Below, one piece after another: positions 33,396-42,841 of a DNA stretch of 64,000 bases. The notes beneath the pieces were generated by a model, which ran no database searches, had not been told where the DNA came from, and saw only the letters and a list, made by a program, of their open reading frames with translations. The translations under genes were made by a program, and so were the position numbers. Each line of letters begins with the position of its first letter. The first letter of the stretch is position 1. The DNA is taken from the NCBI GenBank assembly GCA_003221695.1, contig QHSX01000046.1, positions 1-64,000 on the forward strand. The letters are read 5' to 3'. Source of the stretch: Candidatus Rokuibacteriota bacterium. GTDB taxonomy: Bacteria > Methylomirabilota > Methylomirabilia > Rokubacteriales > CSP1-6.

Positions 33396-34391
33396 TCACG
33401 GAAACGCGCGCAGCGTCCGGCGGAGCCCGGCCCGTGCCTCGGGCGGCGCGAACGGCACGATCACCGGCTGCGTCAGCCCGGCGCGGACGAACTCGACGAT
33501 GCGAGCGCGGCAGAACGCCTCCTCGCCGACCACGCCGAGGCCGTCGAGGACGCGCGCCGAGATCCGCTTCACCGCACCCGCCCGATCGCCCGCCTTCCAG
33601 GCGGCGTTCACGCCGTCGACCTCGTCGCCGAACCCCGCCGAGCGGAAGAAGCTCGCGTAGGCGTCCACGATCGCGTAGCCGGTGATCTCGCGCGCCAGCG
33701 CCTCGCGCGCCGTGGCGGGGTCGTCGGTGACGCACGTGCGGACGAACGACGCGATCTCGAAGCCATCGAGCGTCCGCCCCGCCCGCCGCGCGCCGCCCGC
33801 CAGGCGCTTGATCGAGGCCGGCACGGTCTCGGGCGGGATCCAGTTGAGTACCACGCCGTCCGCGATCTCGCCCGCCAGCTCCAGCATCTCGGGGCCGAGC
33901 GCGGCCAGGACGATGCGGACGGGCGTCTCGGGAGGCGACGCCGTCATCCGGAAGTTCTTCACGCGGTAGAACGTGCCATCGAAATTCACGCGCTCCCCGG
34001 ACGCCGCCAGGCGGACGATCTGGACGGCCTCGCGGATCTGCCGGAGCGAGTTCTCGAAGGGGAGTCCGTGCCAGTCGGAGACGATCGTGCGACTCGAGAG
34101 GCCGAGCCCGAGGACGACACGCCCCGGCGCCAGGTGGCCGAGGCTCGCGGCCGAGACTCCCAGGACCACGGGCGTGCGGGTCTGGACGGGGACGACCGCC
34201 GAGCCCACGTGGAGCCGCTCGGTGTGGGACGCGATGAGCGTCATCACGCTGATCGCATCGTACCCGGAGGACTCGCCCACCCACGCGGTGTGGTAGCCGC
34301 GCGCCTCGGCCTCGCGCGCGATGGCGACAAAGTCCGCCACGGGTTCGGAGGCGAACGGGGAGAGGCCGATGCCGAGCCGCGGCGCGCTCAC
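33396..34391 (-). CDS. LLM-class flavin/F420-dependent oxidoreductase (331 aa)
   Basis: The bacterial-luciferase-like TIM barrel is shown by LGIGLSPFASEPVADFVAIA, RGYHTAWVGESSGYDAISVM, TERLHVGSAVVPVQTRTP and LAPGRVVLGLGLSS. These are typical of the F420-binding subgroup, though FMN use cannot be excluded. Start GTG 34391 overlaps the aldolase stop by 4 nt. It may oxidise or reduce a metabolite made or consumed by the aldolase; this is context inference. Confidence 0.85.
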   Translation of the reverse strand: MSAPRLGIGLSPFASEPVADFVAIAREAEARGYHTAWVGESSGYDAISVMTLIASHTERLHVGSAVVPVQTRTPVVLGVSAASLGHLAPGRVVLGLGLSSRTIVSDWHGLPFENSLRQIREAVQIVRLAASGERVNFDGTFYRVKNFRMTASPPETPVRIVLAALGPEMLELAGEIADGVVLNWIPPETVPASIKRLAGGARRAGRTLDGFEIASFVRTCVTDDPATAREALAREITGYAIVDAYASFFRSAGFGDEVDGVNAAWKAGDRAGAVKRISARVLDGLGVVGEEAFCRARIVEFVRAGLTQPVIVPFAPPEARAGLRRTLRAFP

Positions 34392-35161
34392 ACGTCGGTC
34401 TTGACGGCGTCGCGCGCGGCCTTCGCCGCTCCGAAGAGGAAGCGCTGGTCGTTCACCATCCCGACGAGCCTCCAGCCCTCGCGGATGCGCCGGTTGACGG
34501 TCTCGGGCTGGAGGCTGTGGATGCCGGCGGCGACCCCGTGGCGACGGGCCGCGGCGAGGACCGTCTGCATCGCCGCCTCGAACTCCGGATACGGCGGCTC
34601 GAGCGAGGGCGGGAGGCCCGCCGACGCGCACCAGTCGTTCGGCCCGACGTAGCACGCGTCGACCCCGGGGACCGAGAGGATCGCGTCGATGTTCGCCACG
34701 GCGTCGACGTGCTCGATCTGGGCGATGACGAGGATCTCGTCGTTGGCGCGCTGGAAATAGGTCGGCGCGTCGGTCTTGAACGACAGCGCGAAGCGCCCGG
34801 CGCCGAGGCTGCGCACGCCCTCGGGCGGGTACTTGCACGCCCGGACGAGCAGCTCCGCCTCCTCGCGCGTGCGGATGTTGGGCGCGAGCACGCCCCACGC
34901 GCCGGCGTCGAGCACGCGCTTGACGTTCTCCTCGTCGAGCGCGTGGACGCGGACGAAGGGCGCGCACGGGTAGCGCGTGATCGTCGCGAACATCGTCGCC
35001 AGGGTCGCGAGGTCGATGGGCCCGTGCTCGGTGTCCACGAGGAGCCAGTCGAAGCCGACCGACGCCATCAGCTCCGCCACGAGCGGGTCGCCGAAGTTCA
35101 GGAGCGAGCCGAAGCACGCCTTGCCGGCGGCGAGCCGCTGCTTCACGTGGTTCGGGGTCAT
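34388..35161 (-). CDS. HpcH/HpaI-family class II aldolase (257 aa)
   Basis: The metal-dependent aldolase signature is DWLLVDTEHGPIDLATLATM, and later ILVIAQIEHVDAVANIDAIL supplies the conserved Gln/Glu metal ligands. Family members cleave 4-hydroxy-2-oxo acids such as 4-hydroxy-2-oxoheptanedioate to pyruvate plus an aldehyde. VGMVNDQRFLFGAAKAA closes the barrel. First gene of a four-gene transcript; a TATACT box lies only 8 nt upstream of the ATG. Confidence 0.9.
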   Translation of the reverse strand: MTPNHVKQRLAAGKACFGSLLNFGDPLVAELMASVGFDWLLVDTEHGPIDLATLATMFATITRYPCAPFVRVHALDEENVKRVLDAGAWGVLAPNIRTREEAELLVRACKYPPEGVRSLGAGRFALSFKTDAPTYFQRANDEILVIAQIEHVDAVANIDAILSVPGVDACYVGPNDWCASAGLPPSLEPPYPEFEAAMQTVLAAARRHGVAAGIHSLQPETVNRRIREGWRLVGMVNDQRFLFGAAKAARDAVKTDV

Positions 35162-35169
35162 CGGACGGC

Positions 35170-35175
35170 AGTATA
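35170..35175 (-). promoter_or_regulatory. -10 box 8 nt before the aldolase start (leaderless-type)
   Basis: On the minus strand TATACT is followed by exactly 8 nt and then the ATG at 35161. With normal initiation 6-8 nt past the -10 box, the mRNA would begin at or next to the start codon. No clear -35 is seen. Confidence 0.45.
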
Positions 35176-35240
35176 GCGCGGGAGGCTTGCCGCCGGTCGA
35201 GCCGTGCGCTAGGCTCGCATGAGTCCTTGAGGTCCCGCGG

Positions 35241-36014
35241 ATGGGTCTGCTCGACGGCAGGACCGGCATCGTCTTCGGTGTCGCCAACAAGCGCTCGATC
35301 GCCTGGGCCATCGCCCAGGCGCTCGCGGGCGCCGGGATGCGTCTCGGGTTCACCTACCAGGGTGACCGCCTCAAGGAGAACGTCGAGGAGCTGGCGGGGA
35401 CGCTGCCCGGCTCGGTGATCTACCCCTGCGACGTCGCGTCGGACGGCGAGATCGGCGCCGTCTTCGCCGGCGTCGCGCGCGACCTCGGGCGTCTCGACAC
35501 GCTCGTCCACTCGGTGGCGTTCGCCCAGCGCGAGGACCTCGAGGGCGACTTCGTCGGGACCTCGCGGGAGGGGTTCCGCGTGGCCCACGACGTCTCCGCG
35601 TACTCGCTCGTCGGGCTCGTGCGCGCGGCGCTGCCGCTGCTCGAGAAGTCGGATGCGGCGTCGGTGATCGCGATGACGTACCTCGGCGCCGAGCGTGTCG
35701 CGGCCGGCTACAACGTCATGGGCGTGGCCAAGGCCTCGCTCGAGGCCTCGGTGCGCTACCTCGCCGCGAGCCTCGGCCCGAGGGGGATCCGTGTCAACGC
35801 GATCTCGGCCGGTCCCGTCAACACGCTCGCCGCGCGCGGGATCCGCGGCTTCACCGAAATGCTCAAGCATCACGCGGAGAAGGCGCCCCTCCGCCGCAAC
35901 GTCGAGCTGCGCGAGATCGGAGACACCGCGCTCTTCCTCGCCTCCCGCATGGCCTCGGGGATCACGGGCGAGGTCATCTACGTGGACTGCGGCTACAACA
36001 TCATGGCGGTGTAG
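35241..36014 (+). CDS. fabI: enoyl-[acyl-carrier-protein] reductase (NADH)
   Basis: FabI reduces trans-2-enoyl-ACP in the last step of fatty-acid elongation. The protein has the FabI variant of the Rossmann start (TGIVFGVANKRSIAWAIAQA) rather than the usual TGxxxGIG. The catalytic pair is Tyr157-x6-Lys164 in GYNVMGVAKASLEASVRYLA. SAGPVNTLAARGIRGF is the substrate-loop segment contacted by triclosan in known FabI enzymes. Its stop is directly followed by the hutU ATG, so the two genes are co-transcribed. Confidence 0.93.
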   Translation: MGLLDGRTGIVFGVANKRSIAWAIAQALAGAGMRLGFTYQGDRLKENVEELAGTLPGSVIYPCDVASDGEIGAVFAGVARDLGRLDTLVHSVAFAQREDLEGDFVGTSREGFRVAHDVSAYSLVGLVRAALPLLEKSDAASVIAMTYLGAERVAAGYNVMGVAKASLEASVRYLAASLGPRGIRVNAISAGPVNTLAARGIRGFTEMLKHHAEKAPLRRNVELREIGDTALFLASRMASGITGEVIYVDCGYNIMAV

Positions 36015-37685
36015 ATGAGCGTCCCGAGGGGGCGGCCCGTCGAGCCGGTCAGGGCGCCGCGCGGCGCCGCGATCTCGTGCAAGGGCTGGCCGCAGGAGGC
36101 GGCGCTCCGGATGCTCATGAACAACCTGGACCCCGACGTGGCCGAGCGCTGGGAGGACCTCGTCGTCTACGGCGGCTCGGGCAAGGCCGCGCGGAGCTGG
36201 GAGGCCTACCACGCGATCGTCGCGACGCTCCGGCGGCTCGAGGCCGACCAGACGCTGCTGATCCAGTCGGGGAAGCCCGTCGGCGTCTTCAGGACGTCTC
36301 CCGACGCGCCGCGCGTCCTGATCGCCAACTCCATGCTCGTCCCGGCGTGGGGTGACTGGGAACATTTCAGGCGCTACGAGGCGATGGGGCTCACGATGTA
36401 CGGCCAGATGACGGCGGGCTCGTGGATCTACATCGGGACGCAGGGGATCCTCCAGGGCACCTACGAGACGTTCGGGGCGTGCGCGCGGAAGCACTTCGGC
36501 GGGACGCTCGCCGGACGCCTCGTGCTCTCCGCGGGGCTCGGGGGGATGGGCGGGGCCCAGCCGCTCGCCGTCACGCTGAACGGCGGCGTCGGGCTCTTCG
36601 TCGAGATCGATCGCGGCCGGATCGAGCGGCGGCTGCGCCTCGGCTACGTCGACCGGATGACGTCCTCGATCGACGAGGCTCTCGGCTGGGCGGAGGTGGC
36701 GCGGGCGACGCGCACGGCGCTCTCGATCGCGATCCACGGCAACGCGGCGGACGTTCACCCGGTCCTGGCGAGCCGCGGGGTACGGATCGACGTCGTCACC
36801 GACCAGACCGCGGCCCACGACATGCTGAACGGCTACATCCCCGCGGGGCTCTCGGTCGAGGCCGCGGCCGCGCTCCGCGCCCGCGATCCCAGGGACTACC
36901 TCACGCGCGCGTACGCCTCGCTCGCCGAGCACATGCGCGCGATGCTCGAGCTCCAGAAGAGCGGCGCGATCCTCTTCGACTACGGCAACAACGTCAGGCG
37001 CGAGGCCGAGAACGCCGGCGTCACCGACTTCGCCTACCCCGGCTTCGTGCCGGCGTTCATCCGCCCGCTCTTCTGCGAGGGGCAGGGGCCGTTCCGCTGG
37101 GTCGCGCTCTCGGGAGACCCAGAGGACATCTACGCGACCGACCGGGCACTCATGGACGCGTTCCGGGACAACGCGCACCTGGTCCACTGGCTCCGTCTCG
37201 CGCACGAGCGGGTTCAGTTCCAGGGGCTCCCCGCCCGCATCTGCTGGCTCGGCTACGGCGAGCGGGCGACGGCAGGGCGGATCTTTAACGACCTGGTGGC
37301 CACCGGGCGGGTGAGGGCGCCGATCGTGATCGGCCGCGACCACCTCGACTCGGGCTCGGTCGCCTCACCCAACCGCGAGACGGAGTCGATGCGCGACGGC
37401 TCGGACGCGATCGCCGACTGGCCGATCCTCAACGCCCTCGTGAACACGGCGGCCGGCGCGACGTGGGTCTCCGTCCACCACGGCGGCGGCGTCGGCATCG
37501 GTTATTCGATCCACGCCGGCATGGTCGTCGTCGCCGACGGCAGCCCCGACGCGGCGCGGCGGCTCGAGCGCGTGCTGACGACCGACCCGGGCACCGGCAT
37601 CATGCGCCACGCCGACGCTGGCTACCCGGAGGCGATCGCCGGGGCCCGGCGCCACGGCCTCGACCTGCCCGGGATCACGTCGTGA
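36015..37685 (+). CDS. hutU: urocanate hydratase
   Basis: HutU adds water to urocanate to give imidazolonepropionate, the second step of histidine breakdown, using NAD+ as an electrophile. Conserved features include [15 protein letters not shown], the NAD-loop [19 protein letters not shown], the Cys-containing CWLGYGERA, and [18 protein letters not shown] near the C-terminus. Length 556 aa is typical. It overlaps hutI by 4 nt (GTGA at 37682). The substitution of AVTLNGG for the usual AATMAG shows a divergent member, but catalytic segments are intact. Confidence 0.95.
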   Translation: MSVPRGRPVEPVRAPRGAAISCKGWPQEAALRMLMNNLDPDVAERWEDLVVYGGSGKAARSWEAYHAIVATLRRLEADQTLLIQSGKPVGVFRTSPDAPRVLIANSMLVPAWGDWEHFRRYEAMGLTMYGQMTAGSWIYIGTQGILQGTYETFGACARKHFGGTLAGRLVLSAGLGGMGGAQPLAVTLNGGVGLFVEIDRGRIERRLRLGYVDRMTSSIDEALGWAEVARATRTALSIAIHGNAADVHPVLASRGVRIDVVTDQTAAHDMLNGYIPAGLSVEAAAALRARDPRDYLTRAYASLAEHMRAMLELQKSGAILFDYGNNVRREAENAGVTDFAYPGFVPAFIRPLFCEGQGPFRWVALSGDPEDIYATDRALMDAFRDNAHLVHWLRLAHERVQFQGLPARICWLGYGERATAGRIFNDLVATGRVRAPIVIGRDHLDSGSVASPNRETESMRDGSDAIADWPILNALVNTAAGATWVSVHHGGGVGIGYSIHAGMVVVADGSPDAARRLERVLTTDPGTGIMRHADAGYPEAIAGARRHGLDLPGITS

Positions 37686-38938
37686 GGGTGGGGGCGATGC
37701 TCCCGGCCGACCTCGTGGTCACGAACCTTGCCGAGCTGGTGACGTGCGAGCCCGCGCTCGGCGAGGGGCCGCTCGGCGTGATCACGCGGGGAGCGCTCGC
37801 GGCTCACGGCGGCCGCATCGTGTGGGTCGGTCCCGAGTCGCGCCTGGACGCGGAGGTGGCCGCGGCGCTGGGCGCACGACGACTCGACGCCGGTGGCGGC
37901 GTCGGGCTCCCCGGCTTCGTCGACTCCCACAGCCACCTGATCTTCGCGGGCTCGCGCGAGGAGGAGTACGCGCTCCGCGCGAGCGGCGCGACGTACCGGG
38001 AGATCGCGGCGGCGGGCGGCGGCATCCTCTCCACCGTGCGCGCCACGCGGGCGGCGAGCGTCGACGCGCTGGTCGAGCTCGCGCTGCCGCGCCTCGCGAC
38101 CGTGCTCGCGCACGGCACGACGACGCTCGAGGTCAAGTCGGGTTACGGGCTCACGACGCCGGACGAGCTCAAGATGCTCGACGCCGCGCACCGCCTGGGC
38201 GCGCTCCAGCCCGTTGCGCTCCACGCGACCTTTTGCGGCGCGCATGAGGTTCCACCCGAGTTCAAGGGGCGAACCGACGCGTACGTCGATCACGTCGTGC
38301 GCGAGATGCTACCCGCGGTCGCCGAGCGGCGGCTCGCGGAGTACGTCGACGTCTTCTGCGACGAGGGCGTGTTCTCCGTCGCGCAGGCCCGACGCATCCT
38401 CGAGGCGGGAGCGCGGTACGGGCTCCGGGCCAAGTTCCACGCCGACGAGTTCGTCTCGCTCGGCGGCGCCGCCCTCGCCGCCGAGCTGGGCGCCCTCTCG
38501 GCGGATCACCTGTTGAAGTCGCGCGTCGAGGACGTGGTCAGGATGAAGGCGGCGGGCGTGACCGCCGCGCTGCTCCCCGGGACCGCGTTCTTCCTCGGCC
38601 TGCCGTACGCGCCCGCCCGGAAGTTCCTCGAGACCGGCGTGCGCGTGGCGCTCGCCTCCGACTTCAACCCCGGCTCCGCGATGGGGCCGAACCTCCAGCT
38701 CGTCATGACGATGGCGGTGAGCCAGATGACGATGAGCCCCGAGGAGGCCCTCCTCGGCGTGACGCTCCACGGCGCCTACGCGATGGGGCTCGAGGCGGAG
38801 CTCGGGTCGCTCCGACCCGGGAAGCAGTGCGACCTGCTCCTCGCCCAGGTCCCGAACTGGCGGTACCTCTCGTACCTCTACGGCGTGAACCACGTGAGCC
38901 GCGTCGTCAAGCGCGGCCGGCTGGTGTGTGGGCAATGA
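37682..38938 (+). CDS. hutI: imidazolonepropionase
   Basis: This amidohydrolase-fold enzyme opens the imidazolone ring to N-formimino-L-glutamate. Metal ligands appear in [40 protein letters not shown] and [32 protein letters not shown] is also HutI-specific. GTG 37682 overlaps the hutU stop; GTG 37688 and ATG 37697 are alternatives. The stop overlaps the ATG of a 25-codon bridging ORF that leads to the next gene. Confidence 0.93.
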   Translation: MRVGAMLPADLVVTNLAELVTCEPALGEGPLGVITRGALAAHGGRIVWVGPESRLDAEVAAALGARRLDAGGGVGLPGFVDSHSHLIFAGSREEEYALRASGATYREIAAAGGGILSTVRATRAASVDALVELALPRLATVLAHGTTTLEVKSGYGLTTPDELKMLDAAHRLGALQPVALHATFCGAHEVPPEFKGRTDAYVDHVVREMLPAVAERRLAEYVDVFCDEGVFSVAQARRILEAGARYGLRAKFHADEFVSLGGAALAAELGALSADHLLKSRVEDVVRMKAAGVTAALLPGTAFFLGLPYAPARKFLETGVRVALASDFNPGSAMGPNLQLVMTMAVSQMTMSPEEALLGVTLHGAYAMGLEAELGSLRPGKQCDLLLAQVPNWRYLSYLYGVNHVSRVVKRGRLVCGQ

Positions 38939-39012
38939 TCGGACGGAGCCGGGTCGCTCCTTTGTCAGGCCACCCGCCGCGTGCGGCGGCCTCGCGGCCC
39001 CCGCTACCATGA
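38935..39012 (+). CDS. 25-aa ORF bridging hutI and the amidohydrolase gene (possible relay ORF)
   Basis: Its ATG overlaps the hutI stop (ATGA) and its own TGA overlaps the next ATG (ATGA at 39009-39012). The peptide [20 protein letters not shown]... has no recognisable fold. It spans the 50-nt element that also precedes secF. Translation is unproven. Confidence 0.3.
   Translation: MIGRSRVAPLSGHPPRAAASRPPLP
38959..39008 (+). repeat. 50-nt leader element, copy 1 (also upstream of secF)
   Basis: CCTTTGTCAGGCCACCC at the 5' side and CTCGCGGCCCCCGCTACC next to the ATG match the element at 63481-63531, with a variable GC-rich centre. The centre of this copy can fold (CCGCCGC/GCGGCGG). Shared position directly before a start codon suggests a functional leader or a mobile repeat. 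Confidence 0.65.
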
Positions 39013-40325
39013 CCCAGCGGCTCGTTCCCGACCTGGTCCTCACGGACGCAGGTTGGCAATCCGGGCGGGTCGTGGTGGTGGAGGGCGGCCGCATCGCCGC
39101 GCTCGAACACGTGCACCGCGTCTGGCCGAGCGATGTCATGCTCACGGGCAAGGCGCTCCTGCCCGGGACGGTCAACGCCCACTGCCACACGTTCCAGTCG
39201 CTCCTGCGCGGTCTCGGTGACGACCTCGACTTCATGAGCTGGCGCGACCGGGTGCTCTACCCGTTCTCGGAGAAGCTCGACCGCGCGGGAATCGCGCTCG
39301 GCGCCGCCTTCGCGTTCGCCGAGCTGCTGCTGCACGGGGCCACGACGTGCGTGGATTTCTTTTACCTCAATGACGACGGCAACGAGAACGCCGAGGCGGT
39401 GATCGACGCGGCTCGCCGGGTCGGGATCCGTCTCGTCCTCGCGCGCACGATGTACGACTGGGAGGGCGCGCCCCGGCGGTACTGCGAGACGGTCGCCGAC
39501 GCCGCGCGAAGAACGCGCGCGCTGGTCGCCGCCCATGCGGGCGACGCGACGGCGCGCGTGCAGCCCGCACCCCACAGCCCTCATGGCGCCTCGCCCGCGA
39601 TGATCCGGGCTGGGTGGGAAGTGGCGGAGACGGAGCAGGTCCCGTTCCACATCCACGTGGCGGAGGGACGCTACGAGGGCCAGCGGACGCTCGCGGAGCA
39701 CGGCGCCACGCCCATCCGCTACCTCGACGCGCTCGGCGTGCTCGGGCCACGGATGATCGGGGTGCATGGCGTGTGGCTCGACGACGACGAGATCGCGAGG
39801 ATGGGGGCGCGCGGCGCGGCGCTCGCCTACTGCCCGAGCTCCAACATGTTCCTCGGCGACGGCATCACGCGCATCCCGGAATTGCTGGCCGCGGGCGTGC
39901 GGATCGCGCTCGGGACCGACGGCGGGTCGGCCAACAACCGGCTCTCCGTGTTCGAGGAGATGCGGATGGCCTCGCTGCTCCAGCGGGTCCGCCTCCTCGA
40001 CGGCTCGGCGCTCGACGCCGAGCGCGCGTTCGCGATGGGGACACGTGCGGGCGCCGCGCTGCTGGGGCTCGACGCCGGCGTCATCGAGCCCGGCAAGCTC
40101 GCCGACCTGGTCGCCGTGAACCTCGAGGACCCCTCGCTCCACCCGCGCACCGACCTCCTCAAGTCCGTCGTCTACGCCATGTCGCCTCGAGCCGTGAGCG
40201 ACGTCTGGGTGCACGGGCGCCACGTGGTCGCGTCGGGACGCCTCACGACCGTGGACGAGCGCGAGCTCCTCGCGCGCGTCCTCGAGCTGACCAAGGGATG
40301 GTCGATCTCGACGGCGGCCCGCTGA
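39009..40325 (+). CDS. amidohydrolase; candidate formimidoylglutamate deiminase (438 aa)
   Basis: Metal ligands of the ATZ/TRZ amidohydrolase group are present: LLPGTVNAHCHTFQSLLRGL, then PFHIHVAEGRYEGQ, MIGVHGVWLDDDEI and ALGTDGGSANNRLSVFEE. Its place between hutI and hutH suggests HutF, which converts formiminoglutamate to formylglutamate and ammonia. The sequence itself, especially the LLRGLGDDLDFMSWRD segment, is more like the general 8-oxoguanine/SAH deaminase-type branch. Family is certain; substrate is inferred from context. It overlaps hutH by 28 nt. Confidence 0.75.
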   Translation: MTQRLVPDLVLTDAGWQSGRVVVVEGGRIAALEHVHRVWPSDVMLTGKALLPGTVNAHCHTFQSLLRGLGDDLDFMSWRDRVLYPFSEKLDRAGIALGAAFAFAELLLHGATTCVDFFYLNDDGNENAEAVIDAARRVGIRLVLARTMYDWEGAPRRYCETVADAARRTRALVAAHAGDATARVQPAPHSPHGASPAMIRAGWEVAETEQVPFHIHVAEGRYEGQRTLAEHGATPIRYLDALGVLGPRMIGVHGVWLDDDEIARMGARGAALAYCPSSNMFLGDGITRIPELLAAGVRIALGTDGGSANNRLSVFEEMRMASLLQRVRLLDGSALDAERAFAMGTRAGAALLGLDAGVIEPGKLADLVAVNLEDPSLHPRTDLLKSVVYAMSPRAVSDVWVHGRHVVASGRLTTVDERELLARVLELTKGWSISTAAR

Positions 40326-41824
40326 GCCTCGAAACGGTCGAGGCCGTCTCGCGCCGCGGCGAGGAGGTCCACCTGGCGCCTGCCCCGGCGCGCGCGCTCG
40401 CCGCGGGGCGGCGCTTCGTCGAGGGGCTCGCGGCGAGCGCGACGCCGATCTACGGCATCACGACCGGCGTCGGCAAGCTCAAGGACGTCGTCATCCCGGC
40501 CCCCGAGCGCGCGGAGCTCCAGCGGAACCTCGTCCTGAGCCATGCGGGCGGCGTCGGCGCGCCCCTCGCCGAGGAGGAGGTTCGCGCCGTCATGCTCCTG
40601 CTCGCCGCGTCGCTCGCGCGGGGCGCCTCGGGCGTACGCCCGGCGGTCGTCGAGACGCTGCTCGCCTGCCTGAACCGGCGCGTGCACCCCCTCGTGCCCG
40701 AGCAGGGATCGCTGGGCTCGTCGGGGGACCTGGTGCCCCTCGCGCACGTGGCCCTGTGTCTCATCGGCGAGGGCGAGGCCTGGTTCGACGGGCAGCGCGT
40801 GCCGGCGCGAGAGGCGCTCGCGCGCGCCGGGCTCACCGCGCTGGCCCTCGAGGCGAAGGAGGGCTTGGCCCTCCTCAACGGGACGCACCTGATGACGGCG
40901 CTCGCGGCGCTCGCCGTCACCGACGCGCTTCGTCTGGTTCGCCTCGCGGACGTCGCCGGGGCGATGTCGCTCGAGGCGCTGATGGGGACCAACGCGGCGT
41001 TCGACGAGCGGATCCACCGGCTCCGGCCGCACCCGGGCCAGCTCGCGTCCGCGGCGAACCTGCGCCGCCTGACGGCCGAGAGCGGGATCATCGCCTCGCA
41101 CCGCGACTGCACGCGCGTGCAGGACGCGTACAGCCTGCGCTGCATGCCACAGGTCCACGGGGCGGCGCGCGAGGCGCTCGGCTTCGCACGCGACGTGGTC
41201 CTGCGCGAGCTCGGGAGCGTCTCGGACAATCCGCTCATCTTTCCGGCGGACGGCGCCGTGCTGAGCGGCGGCAACTTCCACGGTGAGGTGCTGGGCCTCG
41301 TCCTCGACACGCTGGGGATCGGCCTCGCCCAGCTCGCCGGCATCGCCGAGCGCCGCGTCGACCGCCTCGTGAACCCGCTGACCTCGGAGGGGCTCCCGCC
41401 CTTCCTCTCGCCGCATGGCGGACTGCATTCGGGCTACATGCTCGCCCAGTACGTCGCCGCGGCCCTCGTCGCCGAGGTGAAGACCCTCGCGCATCCGGCC
41501 AGCGTCGACTCCATTCCTACCTCCGGGCTCCAGGAGGACTACAACTCGATGGGCGCCGGCGCGGCGCTGAAGCTCCGGCGGGCGCTCGGCCTCGTGCGCC
41601 AGGTGCTCGCGATCGAGCTCGTGCTCGCGGCGCAGGCGCTCGACCTGCGCGCCCCCCTCGAGCCCGGCCGTGGCAGCGAGGCGGCCCGCGCCGCGGTCCG
41701 CCGGCGTGTCGCGCCGCTCGGCAACGACCGCTACCTCAAGGCGGATCTCGATGCGGCGCGTGCCCTCGCCGAGGACGGAAGCGTGCTCGCGGCGGTGGAG
41801 GCCGCCGTAGGACCGCTCGGGTGA
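40298..41824 (+). CDS. hutH: histidine ammonia-lyase, divergent (508 aa)
   Basis: HutH deaminates histidine to urocanate. The fold is complete: YGITTGVGKLKD, NLVLSHAGGVGAPL with the His of HALs, GLALLNGTHLM, LSGGNFHGEVLG and ASVDSIPTSGLQEDYNSMG. The tripeptide that cyclises to the MIO cofactor is Ser141-Ser142-Gly143 (GSLGSSGDL) instead of Ala-Ser-Gly. Other usually fixed positions also differ: Thr for Asn in YGxNTG, His after NGT, and QEDYNS for QEDHVS. The hut context supports a HAL role, but activity or substrate may be altered. Start ATG 40298. Confidence 0.85.
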   Translation: MVDLDGGPLSLETVEAVSRRGEEVHLAPAPARALAAGRRFVEGLAASATPIYGITTGVGKLKDVVIPAPERAELQRNLVLSHAGGVGAPLAEEEVRAVMLLLAASLARGASGVRPAVVETLLACLNRRVHPLVPEQGSLGSSGDLVPLAHVALCLIGEGEAWFDGQRVPAREALARAGLTALALEAKEGLALLNGTHLMTALAALAVTDALRLVRLADVAGAMSLEALMGTNAAFDERIHRLRPHPGQLASAANLRRLTAESGIIASHRDCTRVQDAYSLRCMPQVHGAAREALGFARDVVLRELGSVSDNPLIFPADGAVLSGGNFHGEVLGLVLDTLGIGLAQLAGIAERRVDRLVNPLTSEGLPPFLSPHGGLHSGYMLAQYVAAALVAEVKTLAHPASVDSIPTSGLQEDYNSMGAGAALKLRRALGLVRQVLAIELVLAAQALDLRAPLEPGRGSEAARAAVRRRVAPLGNDRYLKADLDAARALAEDGSVLAAVEAAVGPLG

Positions 41825-42408
41825 ACACGCGTGTCCCCGCGCTCGTCGGAGCGACGCTGCTCGTCGCCTCGGCCGTGCGCGCCGAGCCGCCGCGCGAGTG
41901 GTCGCTCGGCCCGACGGGCAGGGGCGCCGCCCAGTGGACGGCGCGTGAGGGCCGGCTGATCTACCGCGGCGGCGCGACCGTCGGGTGGGCGCTCGTCCAG
42001 GACGCGCCGCTCCGCGACGGGTTCGTCCAGGTGCGCTTCCGATCCATCGGTGGCCGGGAGGACCGCGCGGGCGGCGTCATCTGGCGCTGGCGCGACCCGC
42101 GCAACTACTACGTCGCCCGTGCCCACACGCTGGCCGGCAACGTCCAGGCCTTCAGGGTGGTGGAGGGCCGGCGCGACGACCTCGTGCCGGACGGCGGGGC
42201 GACCGACTTCGACAGCCGCGGCGCCGAGTCGCGGGCCTGGCACACGCTACGTGTGGACTTCGCGGGCGCCGAGTTCCGGGTGTCGCTCGACGGCCGGCGA
42301 CTCTTCGCGGTGCGCGATGCGACGCTCGAGGGGCCGGGGGCGGTGGGGCTCTGGTCGAAGGCCGACAGCGTGACGGAGTTCGAGCGGTTCGAGTACGGAG
42401 CGAGGTGA
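41821..42408 (+). CDS. secreted DUF1080/laminin-G-like domain protein (195 aa)
   Basis: GTG 41821 overlaps the hutH stop. A signal peptide (ALVGATLLVASAVRAEPP) leads into a single jelly-roll-like domain: DGFVQVRFRSIGGREDRAGG, RWRDPRNYYVARAHTLAGNV and VDFAGAEFRVSLDGRRLFAV. The pattern resembles 3-keto-disaccharide hydrolase/DUF1080 and concanavalin-like domains. It is last in the hut transcript, but no link with histidine metabolism is evident. Confidence 0.75.
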   Translation: MNTRVPALVGATLLVASAVRAEPPREWSLGPTGRGAAQWTAREGRLIYRGGATVGWALVQDAPLRDGFVQVRFRSIGGREDRAGGVIWRWRDPRNYYVARAHTLAGNVQAFRVVEGRRDDLVPDGGATDFDSRGAESRAWHTLRVDFAGAEFRVSLDGRRLFAVRDATLEGPGAVGLWSKADSVTEFERFEYGAR

Positions 42409-42430
42409 TCCGACGGCGACGCGTCGGCGC

Positions 42431-42841
42431 TCAGCCCGGGCGCTTCAGAGAAACGACGGTGTCCCGGGTCGCGGGCGCCGCCTCGGCCTTGGTCATGCGA
42501 CAGTGCCCCTCGAAGAGCACGCCCTCCTCGATCACCACGACGGGCGCCTCGACGTCACCGAAGACGCGCGCCGTGCCCCGGATCTCGACGCGCTCGGAGC
42601 CGAGGACATTACCGACGACCTCGCCGTTGATCAGCACGACCCCGGCGCGGATCGCGGCGTTGACCACGCCCTTCTCGCCGACGATGAGGGTGTCGTTCGA
42701 CACGATCTCGCCCCGGAAGCGCCCGTTCACCATCGCGGTTCCGGTGAACGTGTACTTTCCTTCGATCTCGGAGCCCTCGTCGATGAACGCGGTGAGGTCG
42801 CTCGGCTTGCCCGACGGTTTCGTCCGCTTCTTCCCGAACAT
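42431..42841 (-). CDS. bactofilin (136 aa)
   Basis: The DUF583/bactofilin core is a right-handed beta-helix with short repeating rungs, seen here as LTAFIDEGSEIEGKYTFTGT, GEIVSNDTLIVGEKGVVNA and GEVVGNVLGSERVEIRGTA. Bactofilins self-assemble without nucleotide into membrane-associated filaments that place cell-wall enzymes or chromosome factors. The ATG at 42841 gives the usual MFGKKR start; the frame is open further upstream to 42979. Confidence 0.9.
   Translation of the reverse strand: MFGKKRTKPSGKPSDLTAFIDEGSEIEGKYTFTGTAMVNGRFRGEIVSNDTLIVGEKGVVNAAIRAGVVLINGEVVGNVLGSERVEIRGTARVFGDVEAPVVVIEEGVLFEGHCRMTKAEAAPATRDTVVSLKRPG

Noticed and set aside
33396-37343. Minus-strand open frame of 1315 codons
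   Set aside because: Only the last 332 codons (LLM oxidoreductase) are real. The upstream part is antisense to hutU and fabI and out of frame with the aldolase gene.
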